Source of the DNA: Hansschlegelia plantiphila
GTDB lineage: Bacteria > Pseudomonadota > Alphaproteobacteria > Rhizobiales > Methylopilaceae
DNA length: 64,000 bases
Assembly: GCF_027922265.1 (NCBI RefSeq)
Contig: NZ_BSFI01000001.1
Location: forward strand, 247,216 to 311,215
Direction of reading: 5' to 3'
Shown: positions 56,355 through 64,000 of the stretch, piece after piece
How positions within the stretch are numbered: the first letter of the stretch is position 1
Layout of the letters: the number at the start of each line of letters is the position of its first letter
Notes under the pieces: model-generated
What the model saw: only the letters and a program-made list of their open reading frames with translations
Told to the model about the DNA's origin: nothing
The model's database searches: none
Position numbers and translations under genes: made by a program

Positions 56355-56569
56355 GCGCTCCCCTCTCGCCGGGGGCGAGGCGACGTCAGCGCCGCGCGTG
56401 CTGCTGTCGCTGCGGCTTAGGGCGATGGCCCGGCTGCTTGCACCAGACGCGATCGAACCTTGCGTTGCCTGCGTCGGGGGCGCGGCCCATATCGCGGTGG
56501 CGGCGCCGGGAGCGCGACAGGCGAACAGAGCCCACGCGAGCCGCCGCATCGAAAACGGAGATATCCACC

Positions 56570-57448
56570 ATGAGCACCACCAACGCCTCGGCGTCCGGCC
56601 AATTCACGCTCGGCGATCACACCGTCAACCGCCTCGGCTTCGGCGCGATGCGCGTCACCGGCGACGGCGTCTGGGGCGAGCCCCGGGATCGCGACGAGGC
56701 GCTCAAGACGCTGCGCCGCCTTCCCGAACTCGGCGTCAACTTCATCGACACCGCCGACAGCTACGGCCCGGAGGTCAGCGAGAACCTGATCGCCGAAGCG
56801 CTCAAGCCGTATAAGGGGCTGCTGATCGCGACCAAGGGCGGCCTCACCCGCCACGGACCGCAGATCTGGGCGCCTGTGGGGCGGCCGGAATATCTGCGCC
56901 AGTGCGTGCTGATGAGCCTGCGCCGGCTCGGCGTCGAGCGGATCGATCTGTGGCAGCTCCACCGGATCGACCCGAAGACGCCGCGCGACGAGCAGTTCGG
57001 CGTGATCCGCGACATGCAGAAGGAAGGCCTGATCGCGCATGTCGGCCTGAGCGAGGTCAGCGTCGAGGAGATCAAGGCCGCTCAGAAGTTCTTCACCGTC
57101 GCGACGGTCCAGAACCGCTACAACCTCGTCGACCGCACCAGCGAGGCGGTGCTCGACTTCGCGGAGAAGGCTGGCATCGGCTTCATCCCGTGGTTCCCGC
57201 TGGCTGCGGGCGACCTTGCCAAGCCCGGCTCGGTGCTCGATTCGATCGCGAAGAAGATCGGCGCCTCGCCGAGCCAGGTCGCCCTCGCCTGGGTGCTGAA
57301 GCGCAGCCCGGTGATGCTTCCGATCCCCGGCACCGGCAAGGTCAAGCATCTCGAGGAGAACGTCGCCGCCGCGGCGATCACGCTCTCCGACGAAGACTTC
57401 GCCGCTCTCGACGAGCAGGGCAAGGCGGCGTTCAAAAAGGCGGCCTGA
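56570..57448 (+). CDS. Aldo/keto reductase
   Basis: NADPH-dependent oxidoreductase of 292 residues with the aldo/keto reductase tetrad: Asp and Tyr in [14 protein letters not shown], Lys in LIATKGGL and His in LWQLHRID. The NADPH site is near the C-terminus ([16 protein letters not shown]). Substrate not predicted; members reduce aldehydes, ketones and sugars. ATG 56570 comes after GGAGATATCC. It lies 215 bp after the activator gene, with no clear promoter found, and is followed by the GFA gene after 59 bp. Confidence 0.88.
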   Translation: MSTTNASASGQFTLGDHTVNRLGFGAMRVTGDGVWGEPRDRDEALKTLRRLPELGVNFIDTADSYGPEVSENLIAEALKPYKGLLIATKGGLTRHGPQIWAPVGRPEYLRQCVLMSLRRLGVERIDLWQLHRIDPKTPRDEQFGVIRDMQKEGLIAHVGLSEVSVEEIKAAQKFFTVATVQNRYNLVDRTSEAVLDFAEKAGIGFIPWFPLAAGDLAKPGSVLDSIAKKIGASPSQVALAWVLKRSPVMLPIPGTGKVKHLEENVAAAAITLSDEDFAALDEQGKAAFKKAA

Positions 57449-57507
57449 GGCGCGCCCGATCCGTCCTCGCGCCAGCGCGGGGACGGATCGAGAAATAGGG
57501 GAAAGCG

Positions 57508-58002
57508 ATGCCGATCACGCTCGAAGGGTCGTGCCGGTGCGGCGCGGTGAGCTTCTCTGTCGAGAGCCACGCGCCGCAGCCCTATCAGCTCTGCTACTGC
57601 TCGATCTGCCGAAAGACCGCGGGCGGAGGCGGTTACGCCATCAACCTCCACGCCGACGCGGCGACGCTGAAGGTCAGCGGAGAGCGGTCGATCGGGGTGT
57701 TCCGCGCCGAGATCGCGGATGGCGAGGGCGGCTGCAGGACGAGCTCCGGCGAGCGGAATTTCTGCGGGAAATGCGCGACGGCGCTCTGGCTGTTCGATCC
57801 GAACTGGCCGGAGCTGCTGCACCCGTTCGCGTCGGCGATCGACAGCGAACTGCCGATCCCGCCGGCGCGGACACATCTGATGCTCGGCTCGAAGGCGTCC
57901 TGGGTCGAGCCGGTGATCGGACCGGACGATCTGACCTTCGACGAATATCCCGCCCAGTCGATCGAGGAGTGGCACCGCGCGCGCGGCCTCTGGATCGACT
58001 GA
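57508..58002 (+). CDS. GFA-family zinc protein
   Basis: Small protein of 164 residues of the GFA (glutathione-dependent formaldehyde-activating) fold. Zinc ligands are visible as CRCGAV (two cysteines), CYCSICRK (CxC, CxxC) and FCGKCATALW. Members bind zinc and sometimes glutathione; the name's formaldehyde role is proved for few, and most have unknown function. In a methylotroph a formaldehyde role is worth testing but cannot be read from the sequence. Starts 59 bp after the aldo/keto reductase with GGGGAAAGCG upstream. Confidence 0.83.
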   Translation: MPITLEGSCRCGAVSFSVESHAPQPYQLCYCSICRKTAGGGGYAINLHADAATLKVSGERSIGVFRAEIADGEGGCRTSSGERNFCGKCATALWLFDPNWPELLHPFASAIDSELPIPPARTHLMLGSKASWVEPVIGPDDLTFDEYPAQSIEEWHRARGLWID

Positions 58003-58083
58003 CCGTGTTCAGGGCCGGAAGGCCCGTCACGCCGCCTTCGCGGGTCTCCGCGATTCCGTCGCCGCGCGGCTTTCCAGTGGTGG

Positions 58084-58105
58084 ATGCCCGGCTGGCGCCG
58101 GGCAT
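58084..58105. repeat. Interspersed palindrome
   Basis: ATGCCCGGC-TGGC-GCCGGGCAT is a perfect 9-bp stem with a 4-nt loop, between the convergent GFA and SleB genes. Such GATGCCCGGC hairpins are common intergenic repeats in alphaproteobacteria and may double as a transcription barrier. Confidence 0.55.
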
Positions 58106-58126
58106 GACAGGCCAGCGCGGTCGAAC

Positions 58127-59392
58127 TCAGTACCCGCGGACGATCCTGTCGCTCTGGCGAAGCTGGTCGCCGCCCTGGCCGTATTCCGTCTCCTCGGCGC
58201 GGCGAGCGGAGCGCTGCGGCGCGGCGTCGTAATCGACGACCGGCTGCGGTCCCACCTGCCAGCCCAGCTGTTCCGGAGCTGCGGGCTGCTGCTTGGCCCG
58301 GGCCGGACGGGGCGCGACATAGACGTCGGGGTCGCGCTGGGTCATGCGGGCCGGAGCGCGTTCCGCGGCGATGGCCGGAGCCGGCCGGATGTCGACGGGA
58401 GGCGCGATCGGACGCGACTCGATCGGCTGGTTGTCCGCGCGCACGCTGCGCTTCGGCTCATAGTCGACCGGCGGAAGCTCGGCCTGCGCCATCTGCTCCA
58501 TGCGCTGACGCGGACGACGCGGCTCCGTCGCGGGGAGCGGCTCATATTGCGGGATCGGGGCCGAGGCCTGAGCGCGCGGCGCTGGCTGCGACGCGCCCGG
58601 AAGCGGCTCGTATTGCGGGATCGGCGAGGACGCCTGGGCGCGCCGGGGCGCGGCGTCGGGCAGCGGCTCGTATTGAGGGACCGGCGCGGCGTCGCGCTCG
58701 ACCGAAGCCACGTCGTAGCGCGACGGGCGCGGCGTCTCGCGCTCGGCGACCACGATCGGGCGCTCGCGCACCACGGGCGCAGGACGCGCCGCGGCGAAGA
58801 CCTCCTTCGGCGGCGAGGCCATCGGACGGCTCTCATACGGATCGGCGCGGGCGATCATCACGGTCTCGGTCGGCGCCGGCGGCGCCGGCCACGAGCCCTG
58901 GCCGCCCCACCACGTCTTCGGCGGCTGACGCTTCTCGTAGAAGGCGTTGCCGCCGGCGACGAGCGTGTAGCGCATGTTGCGGTAGGGGAACTTGTAGCCC
59001 GCGGTGTGGAAGAACTGCGCGCTCTTCGCCGCGGGGTGACGGGCGCCGGCGAGCACGGCGTCCGCCATCCGGCGGGCGCGCGGCGCGCCGCTGTCGGTCA
59101 TCGAACGCACCAGCACGCCGGGGGCGAACTGCCTGGGCGCCCCGACGACCTGGCAGATGCTGTTGCCGTACCGGCCGGACTTCAGCCGGTTCATCACGAC
59201 CGTCCCGACCGCCAGCATGCCGGCGTCGCTCGAGCGGTTCGATTCGAAATACATGGCGCGCGCGAGGCATTCGCGTTCGCTGAGGTTGACCCGGGTGATC
59301 GGGCCGCGGGTGGTTGCGCAACCGGCGAGGCCGGCGGCGGCGATCGTCAGGACGACCGCGTTGCGGAAGCTGATCGCGGATTGGCGAGACAC
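58127..59392 (-). CDS. SleB-type cell wall hydrolase lipoprotein with PQYEPLP repeats
   Basis: Protein of 421 residues from GTG 59392, with a lipoprotein signal (VVLTIAAAGLAGC) and a SleB/Hydrolase_2 domain (about residues 40-175: ECLARAMYFESNRSSDAGM, VVMNRLKSGRYG, HTAGYKFPYRNM). The rest is Pro- and Arg-rich and contains PVPQYEPLPDA, PIPQYEPLPGA and PIPQYEPLPAT, three copies of one repeat. SleB proteins cleave peptidoglycan; here probably periplasmic remodelling. GTG 59392 has GGAG upstream and places the signal at the N-terminus; the frame is open to a TTG at 59494. Confidence 0.82.
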   Translation of the reverse strand: MSRQSAISFRNAVVLTIAAAGLAGCATTRGPITRVNLSERECLARAMYFESNRSSDAGMLAVGTVVMNRLKSGRYGNSICQVVGAPRQFAPGVLVRSMTDSGAPRARRMADAVLAGARHPAAKSAQFFHTAGYKFPYRNMRYTLVAGGNAFYEKRQPPKTWWGGQGSWPAPPAPTETVMIARADPYESRPMASPPKEVFAAARPAPVVRERPIVVAERETPRPSRYDVASVERDAAPVPQYEPLPDAAPRRAQASSPIPQYEPLPGASQPAPRAQASAPIPQYEPLPATEPRRPRQRMEQMAQAELPPVDYEPKRSVRADNQPIESRPIAPPVDIRPAPAIAAERAPARMTQRDPDVYVAPRPARAKQQPAAPEQLGWQVGPQPVVDYDAAPQRSARRAEETEYGQGGDQLRQSDRIVRGY

Positions 59393-59552
59393 GCCGGTAC
59401 TCCAACTCGATACGCTACGCGAACTGAGGCCGGACTGTTGCTTCCGCGTTACATCGCGGAGGGAAACGCGTCCTGCCGTTTCAGAGGCCAACAAAACGCG
59501 AAGAGTCTGAGGAAAGCCTTAACCGGGCGAGGCGGCGGCGCTTCGAAAGTGA

Positions 59553-59882
59553 TCAGGCGTTCGCTTCACCGACCTCGGCGGCGAGCCAGGCGAGGTAGCT
59601 CTCAGAGCCGCCGATGATCGGCAGCACGAGGATTTCCGGCAGATCGTAGGCGTGCAGCCTGCGGATCGTCCGCTCGACGGCAGGGGAGGCGGCGGCCGTA
59701 GTCTTGATCTCGACGACGAATTCCTCCGTGCGGCGGATCTCGCCGTCCCAGCGATAGACGCTCTCCGCCCGCGAGATGCGCGCGCAGGCCGCCTCTCGGC
59801 GCTCGATGACCGCGGTCGCGATCGCGTCGGCGACCGCGTGGTCATCGGTGGTGGTGAACACCGCGACGAAATCCGGCATCAC
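59553..59882 (-). CDS. cutA: CutA1-family divalent-ion tolerance protein
   Basis: Trimeric CutA1-type protein of 109 residues. Seen: FVAVFTTTDDHAVADAIA at the N-terminus, the central RISRAESVYRWDGEIRRTEEFVVEIKT strand pair (shown in part) and LHAYDLPEILVLPIIGGSESYLAWL near the end, typical of the family. Linked historically to copper tolerance in E. coli; function in general unclear. GTG 59882 or ATG 59879 are both possible starts with AGGGAAAAGC upstream. It follows a DUF305 copper-type gene and a perfect 36-nt palindrome. Confidence 0.85.
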   Translation of the reverse strand: MMPDFVAVFTTTDDHAVADAIATAVIERREAACARISRAESVYRWDGEIRRTEEFVVEIKTTAAASPAVERTIRRLHAYDLPEILVLPIIGGSESYLAWLAAEVGEANA

Positions 59883-59897
59883 GCTTTTCCCTTCTTA

Positions 59898-59933
59898 GGC
59901 TCGGCGGGGCGGAGCGCTCCGCCCCGCCGAGCC
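59898..59933. repeat. 36-nt perfect palindrome between the DUF305 and cutA genes
   Basis: The 18-nt half GGCTCGGCGGGGCGGAGC is followed directly by its reverse complement. As RNA it would fold into a stem of about 16 bp. It fills the gap between the DUF305 stop and the cutA ribosome site. No T-run follows on the minus strand, so it may be an attenuating or RNA-stabilising hairpin rather than a standard terminator. Confidence 0.85.
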
Positions 59934-59938
59934 GCCGA

Positions 59939-60325
59939 TCACTTCGCGGCGGGCTCGCCGCCCATGGCCGCGAGCATCTTCTTCATCTCGGCGATTTCGC
60001 GCTCCTGATCGGAGATGACGCCCTCCGCAAGTTTCCTCACCTCGGGATCCTTGCCGTATTTCAGCACGACCTTAGCCATGTCGATCGCTCCCTGGTGGTG
60101 GGGGATCATGCCGGCGAGGAAGTCCCTGTCGGCGTCGCCGGTGTAGGTCTGCTTCATCGCCTTGTGCATCGTCATGTCCGCGTGTTTGTAGGCCTCGGTC
60201 GAGGCCGAACCGGCCATCTCCATGCCGCCATGATCCATGGCCTTGTGGTCCATCTCTTCGGCCACGGCCGGGATGCAGGCGAGCAGCAGGGCGGCGGCCG
60301 CAAGGCCGCCTTTCAGATTGCGCAT
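59939..60325 (-). CDS. DUF305-family secreted protein, likely copper-related
   Basis: Exported protein of 128 residues with a signal peptide ([19 protein letters not shown]), a Met/His-rich N-terminal part ([18 protein letters not shown]) and a DUF305 four-helix domain containing [19 protein letters not shown]. The HHQ motif and the methionines suggest metal (copper) binding, as proposed for the family. ATG 60325 has AAGGAG upstream. It is next to cutA and a Cys/His-rich protein, which supports a metal role. Confidence 0.85.
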   Translation of the reverse strand: MRNLKGGLAAAALLLACIPAVAEEMDHKAMDHGGMEMAGSASTEAYKHADMTMHKAMKQTYTGDADRDFLAGMIPHHQGAIDMAKVVLKYGKDPEVRKLAEGVISDQEREIAEMKKMLAAMGGEPAAK

Positions 60326-60398
60326 GGCGCAACTCCTTACGTATCGATGGTGATCAACAGGGCGCACGCCGCCGGCGACTCGCATCGCCAGCGTGGGA

Positions 60399-60764
60399 CT
60401 AACGCCGAGGCGGCGGCGACGCTACCGCGAGAATGGCCGAACGCGCCGGCCGGTCGGGACGCGCATAGGGTTCGACGGCGAGCCCCCGCATGACCGGCTG
60501 AGCCTCGATCGAGGCGAGCGTCGCGCAGCACATGGCCGCGCAGCAGGCCTTAGCCATATGCGCTGCGCCGCGCTCATGATCGGAGTGATGGACAGGCGCC
60601 GCGTCGCCCTGTGAGGCGTGCGAGTCCCACATGCAGGGGGACGCCATGCCGGCCTCCGAGCCCGCGAACAGGCCGAAGGCGATCAGCACGGTAAGAAGCC
60701 TCAGCAGCGTCAAGGAGGCGGTCGCCTTCGCTTTTCGGCGCCCGGCTCCCCTCAGCGCCACCAA
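60399..60764 (-). CDS. Cys/His-rich membrane protein of unknown function
   Basis: Up to 121 residues, with one hydrophobic helix ([20 protein letters not shown]), then a His/Met/Cys-rich part ([36 protein letters not shown]) suggestive of metal binding. The start is uncertain: TTG 60764 or GTG 60761 overlap the end of the gene at 60752. It sits 73 bp upstream of the DUF305 gene in the same orientation, so it may belong to a small copper-related group. No recognised family is named with confidence. Confidence 0.5.
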   Translation of the reverse strand: MVALRGAGRRKAKATASLTLLRLLTVLIAFGLFAGSEAGMASPCMWDSHASQGDAAPVHHSDHERGAAHMAKACCAAMCCATLASIEAQPVMRGLAVEPYARPDRPARSAILAVASPPPRR

Positions 60765-61060
60765 TACTCTTTGATATTCCCCTTCTGGCCGGCCGAGAAG
60801 TCATACCTCGACTGCATCGACTGCTCCTGGGTCTGGTAGATCGGCCCGTAGGGCGTGTCGGGGTCGACGTCGGCATAGGACCGATCGCGATGGCGCATCA
60901 CCCAGGCTCGTCGCTCGACCTCGCGCCGGCGCGCTTCGCGCGGTCCGACGTGCTCGACGGCCACCGCATCGCAGCGGCAGTGCGACCGCCTTTCCTTTGC
61001 CGAGGCCGCCGCCGGGAGAGCCATGACGGTCGCGAGGAGCAGGATCGCCGAGAGTCTCAT
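60752..61060 (-). CDS. Small exported protein of unknown function
   Basis: Protein of 102 residues with a signal peptide (MRLSAILLLATVMALPAAASA) followed by a basic part (KERRSHCRCDAVAVEHV) and a C-terminal WWR. ATG 61060 is chosen because it starts the signal peptide; the frame is open further upstream without support. Cys pair CRC may bind a metal or form a disulfide. Its end overlaps the start of the Cys/His-rich gene, so they are probably co-transcribed. Function unknown. Confidence 0.6.
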   Translation of the reverse strand: MRLSAILLLATVMALPAAASAKERRSHCRCDAVAVEHVGPREARRREVERRAWVMRHRDRSYADVDPDTPYGPIYQTQEQSMQSRYDFSAGQKGNIKEYWWR

Positions 61061-61211
61061 TGCGCGGCTTGACCTTTCAAGCGAGACCGGGCGGAGCAGA
61101 CAAGCGGACTTCAGGGAACGACGCAACGCCCATGCCGACGCAACGCCGTTCCGCTCCCATCGTTCCTGCGCGCCGCCTCCGCGTGACGGGCGTCTGAGCC
61201 AACCGCCCGCG

Positions 61212-62375
61212 ATGAACGACACAACCCTGCAGCGCTACGAGGCGCTTGTGCGCTCCGGCGCGCTGGAGCGCGATCCGGCGCAGGAGGCGGTGGTCGCCAA
61301 GCTGAACGCGCTCGACGAGCGGCTGCGCCAGAAGAACCGCGGCAAGTCCGGCGCTCTTGGCTGGCTGTTCGCGTCAAAGCCGACCGCGCCGCTCAAAGGC
61401 CTCTACGTCTGGGGAGACGTGGGGCGCGGCAAGACCCGGCTGATGGACGTGTTCTTCGAGGCGGCGCCGATCGCACGCAAGCGCCGGGCGCATTTCCACG
61501 ACTTCATGATCGACGTCCACGCTCGTATCCACGCGGCGCGGGCCGAGGCGCATGGCGGACGCCATTCCGGCGACGTCATCCCGCTGGTCGGCGACGCGCT
61601 GGCCAAGGAGTTCGGCCTGCTCTGCTTCGACGAGTTCCATGTCACCGACATCGCCGACGCGATGATCCTCGGACGGCTGTTCGAGCGGCTGTTCGCAGAC
61701 GGGGTGGTGGTGGTCGCGACCTCGAACGTGCCGCCGTCGGAACTCTACAAGGACGGCTTGAACCGCTCGCTGTTCACGCCCTTCATCGCCCAGATCAAGG
61801 AGCGGATGGAGGTGGTGAAGCTCGCGGCGCGGACCGACTTCCGGCGCGAGAAGCTGGGCGAAAGCGGCGTCTGGCTGACGCCTGCCGACGAAGCGGCGCG
61901 GACGACGCTCGACGCCGTCTTCCACTCGCTGGCGGGCGGCGACGGCGAGCCCGTCGCCTTCGACGTGCAGGGCCGTCATGTCGCCCTTCCGCACGCCGCG
62001 AACGGCGTCGCCCGCGCGAGCTTCGAGGATCTCTGCGCAAAAGCCCTGGGCGCCGCCGACTTCCTCGCGCTGGCGCGCCGCTATCACACCCTCGTGCTGG
62101 ACGACGTGCCGACGCTCGGCGACGCGCGCCGCAACGAGGCGCGCCGCTTCATGACGCTGATCGACGCCCTCTACGAGCGCAACGTCAAGCTCGTCGCGTC
62201 GGCCGAGGCCGAGCCCGACGGTCTCTGGACGGGGACCGAGGGTTACGAGAGCTTCGGCTTCGCGCGCACCGCCTCGCGCCTGATGGAGATGCGCTCCGAG
62301 GAATGGCTCGCCCGCGGCCATGGCCGCCCCGACAGCGCCGCGAGCGGCCAGACGACGGGACTGGTCGAGACGTGA
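61212..62375 (+). CDS. zapE: ZapE-like AFG1-family ATPase
   Basis: P-loop ATPase of 387 residues of the AFG1/ZapE family. Walker A is GDVGRGKTRLMDVFFE, Walker B is LLCFDEFHVTDIADAMIL, and arginine-finger-side blocks FERLFADGVVVVATSNVPPSELYKDGLNR and LVASAEAEPDGLW are typical (in part). ZapE in E. coli links to Z-ring constriction; the family is also found with mitochondrial protein quality control. ATG 61212 gives the conserved ALVRSGALERDPAQ start. It is 155 bp upstream of mdh in the same orientation, a common pairing in alphaproteobacteria. Confidence 0.9.
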   Translation: MNDTTLQRYEALVRSGALERDPAQEAVVAKLNALDERLRQKNRGKSGALGWLFASKPTAPLKGLYVWGDVGRGKTRLMDVFFEAAPIARKRRAHFHDFMIDVHARIHAARAEAHGGRHSGDVIPLVGDALAKEFGLLCFDEFHVTDIADAMILGRLFERLFADGVVVVATSNVPPSELYKDGLNRSLFTPFIAQIKERMEVVKLAARTDFRREKLGESGVWLTPADEAARTTLDAVFHSLAGGDGEPVAFDVQGRHVALPHAANGVARASFEDLCAKALGAADFLALARRYHTLVLDDVPTLGDARRNEARRFMTLIDALYERNVKLVASAEAEPDGLWTGTEGYESFGFARTASRLMEMRSEEWLARGHGRPDSAASGQTTGLVET

Positions 62376-62440
62376 ACGAGATCGCGTGCGGGGGCGCGAA
62401 TCCTTCGATCCCCCGCGCTTTGCGCGCCTTGATCCGCTAG

Positions 62441-63496
<1,056 letters not shown>

Positions 63497-63534
63497 CCGT
63501 CAAACGACCGACGCGCGTCGAGGAGCAACTCAAA

Positions 63535-64000
63535 ATGTCCATACTGATCGACGCGTCGACGCGCGTGATCTGCCAGGGTTTCACGGGCAAGAACGGCACG
63601 TTCCATTCGGAGGCGGCGATCGCCTACGGGACGAAGATGGTGGGGGGCGTTGCGCCGGGCAAAGGCGGCCAGACGCATCTCGACCTTCCGGTGTTCGACA
63701 CCGTCGCCGAGGCCCGCGAGGCGACCGGGGCCGACGCCTCGGTGGTCTACGTGCCGCCGCCAGGCGCGGCGGATGCGATCTGCGAGGCGATCGCGGCGGA
63801 GATTCCGCTGGTGGTCTGCATCACGGAAGGGATTCCCGTGCTCGACATGGTGCGGGTCAAAAGGGCGTTGGACGGTTCGAAAACCAGGCTCATAGGCCCG
63901 AACTGCCCGGGCGTGGTGACGGCGGGCGAGTCGAAGATCGGCATCATGCCGGGCAACATCTTCTCGCGCGGCACGGTGGGGGTTGTGTCGCGCTCGGGCA
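63535..64000 (+). CDS. sucD: Succinyl-CoA synthetase alpha subunit (partial, C-terminus outside window)
   Basis: First 155 residues of the CoA ligase alpha subunit. [21 protein letters not shown] is the CoA-binding start of SucD, followed by [36 protein letters not shown] and [21 protein letters not shown]. With the beta subunit it makes or cleaves succinyl-CoA; malate thiokinase alpha (MtkB) is homologous, but the sequence is of the SucD kind. AGGAG lies upstream of ATG 63535. Runs off the right end. Confidence 0.9.
   Translation, partial: MSILIDASTRVICQGFTGKNGTFHSEAAIAYGTKMVGGVAPGKGGQTHLDLPVFDTVAEAREATGADASVVYVPPPGAADAICEAIAAEIPLVVCITEGIPVLDMVRVKRALDGSKTRLIGPNCPGVVTAGESKIGIMPGNIFSRGTVGVVSRSG

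Overview
The window is GC-rich, densely coded chromosome of an alphaproteobacterium, most likely a methylotroph of the Hyphomicrobiales. This placement is an inference from gene content: a lanthanide-type methanol dehydrogenase (xoxF) with a MoxYX-like two-component pair, formate-tetrahydrofolate ligase (ftfL), the N-methylglutamate synthase/gamma-glutamylmethylamide synthetase genes for methylamine use (mgsABC-gmaS), a CpaA-F type tad pilus locus, the N-acetylglutaminylglutamine amide (NAGGN) osmolyte operon, and bioZ-bioA. I saw no rRNA, tRNA, CRISPR array, phage or insertion sequence.

Layout. 1-3.5 kb: the N-terminal part of xoxF (running off the left edge) and, divergent from it, a sensor kinase and response regulator. 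3.6-8.1 kb: a HAD phosphatase, a ThDP enzyme, a short-chain dehydrogenase and KpsS-like capsule protein. 8.4-12.7 kb: a KpsC-like protein, an LtaS-like alkaline-phosphatase-fold membrane protein and a Wza-type export lipoprotein. 12.7-16.2 kb: bioZ-bioA and a quinone oxidoreductase. 16.2-21.2 kb: a folded intergenic repeat and the NAGGN operon. 21.6-31.6 kb: tad pilus genes (flp, cpaA to cpaF, tadB, tadC) on the minus strand, plus a divergent pilus-assembly-like protein. 32-33.6 kb: ftfL. 35.5-45.7 kb: a 2542-residue fully reducing polyketide synthase, an alpha-oxoamine synthase and a GNAT-like acyltransferase. 45.9-50.4 kb: mgsABC-gmaS. 51-64 kb: a porin, an aldehyde dehydrogenase with its divergent sigma-54 activator, metabolic and envelope genes, zapE, malate dehydrogenase and the start of sucD.

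The most interesting system is the polyketide synthase/alpha-oxoamine synthase/GNAT trio. It resembles RkpA-RkpG of rhizobial K-antigen loci, and the SDR-KpsS pair at 6-8 kb resembles RkpH-RkpJ. My inference is that the trio builds a sphingoid- or ceramide-like lipid: a reduced acyl chain made on the synthase, released by decarboxylative condensation with an amino acid, then N-acylated. The separate SDR could reduce the ketone, and the product could anchor the capsule handled by the KpsS/KpsC genes. A second clear regulatory unit is the aldehyde dehydrogenase promoter: a -24/-12 sigma-54 element preceded by two identical-class 17-bp palindromes placed like enhancer sites next to an AcoR-type activator.

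Limits. Calls rest on motif recognition by eye; no database search was run. Many start codons in this GC-rich DNA are uncertain and are flagged.
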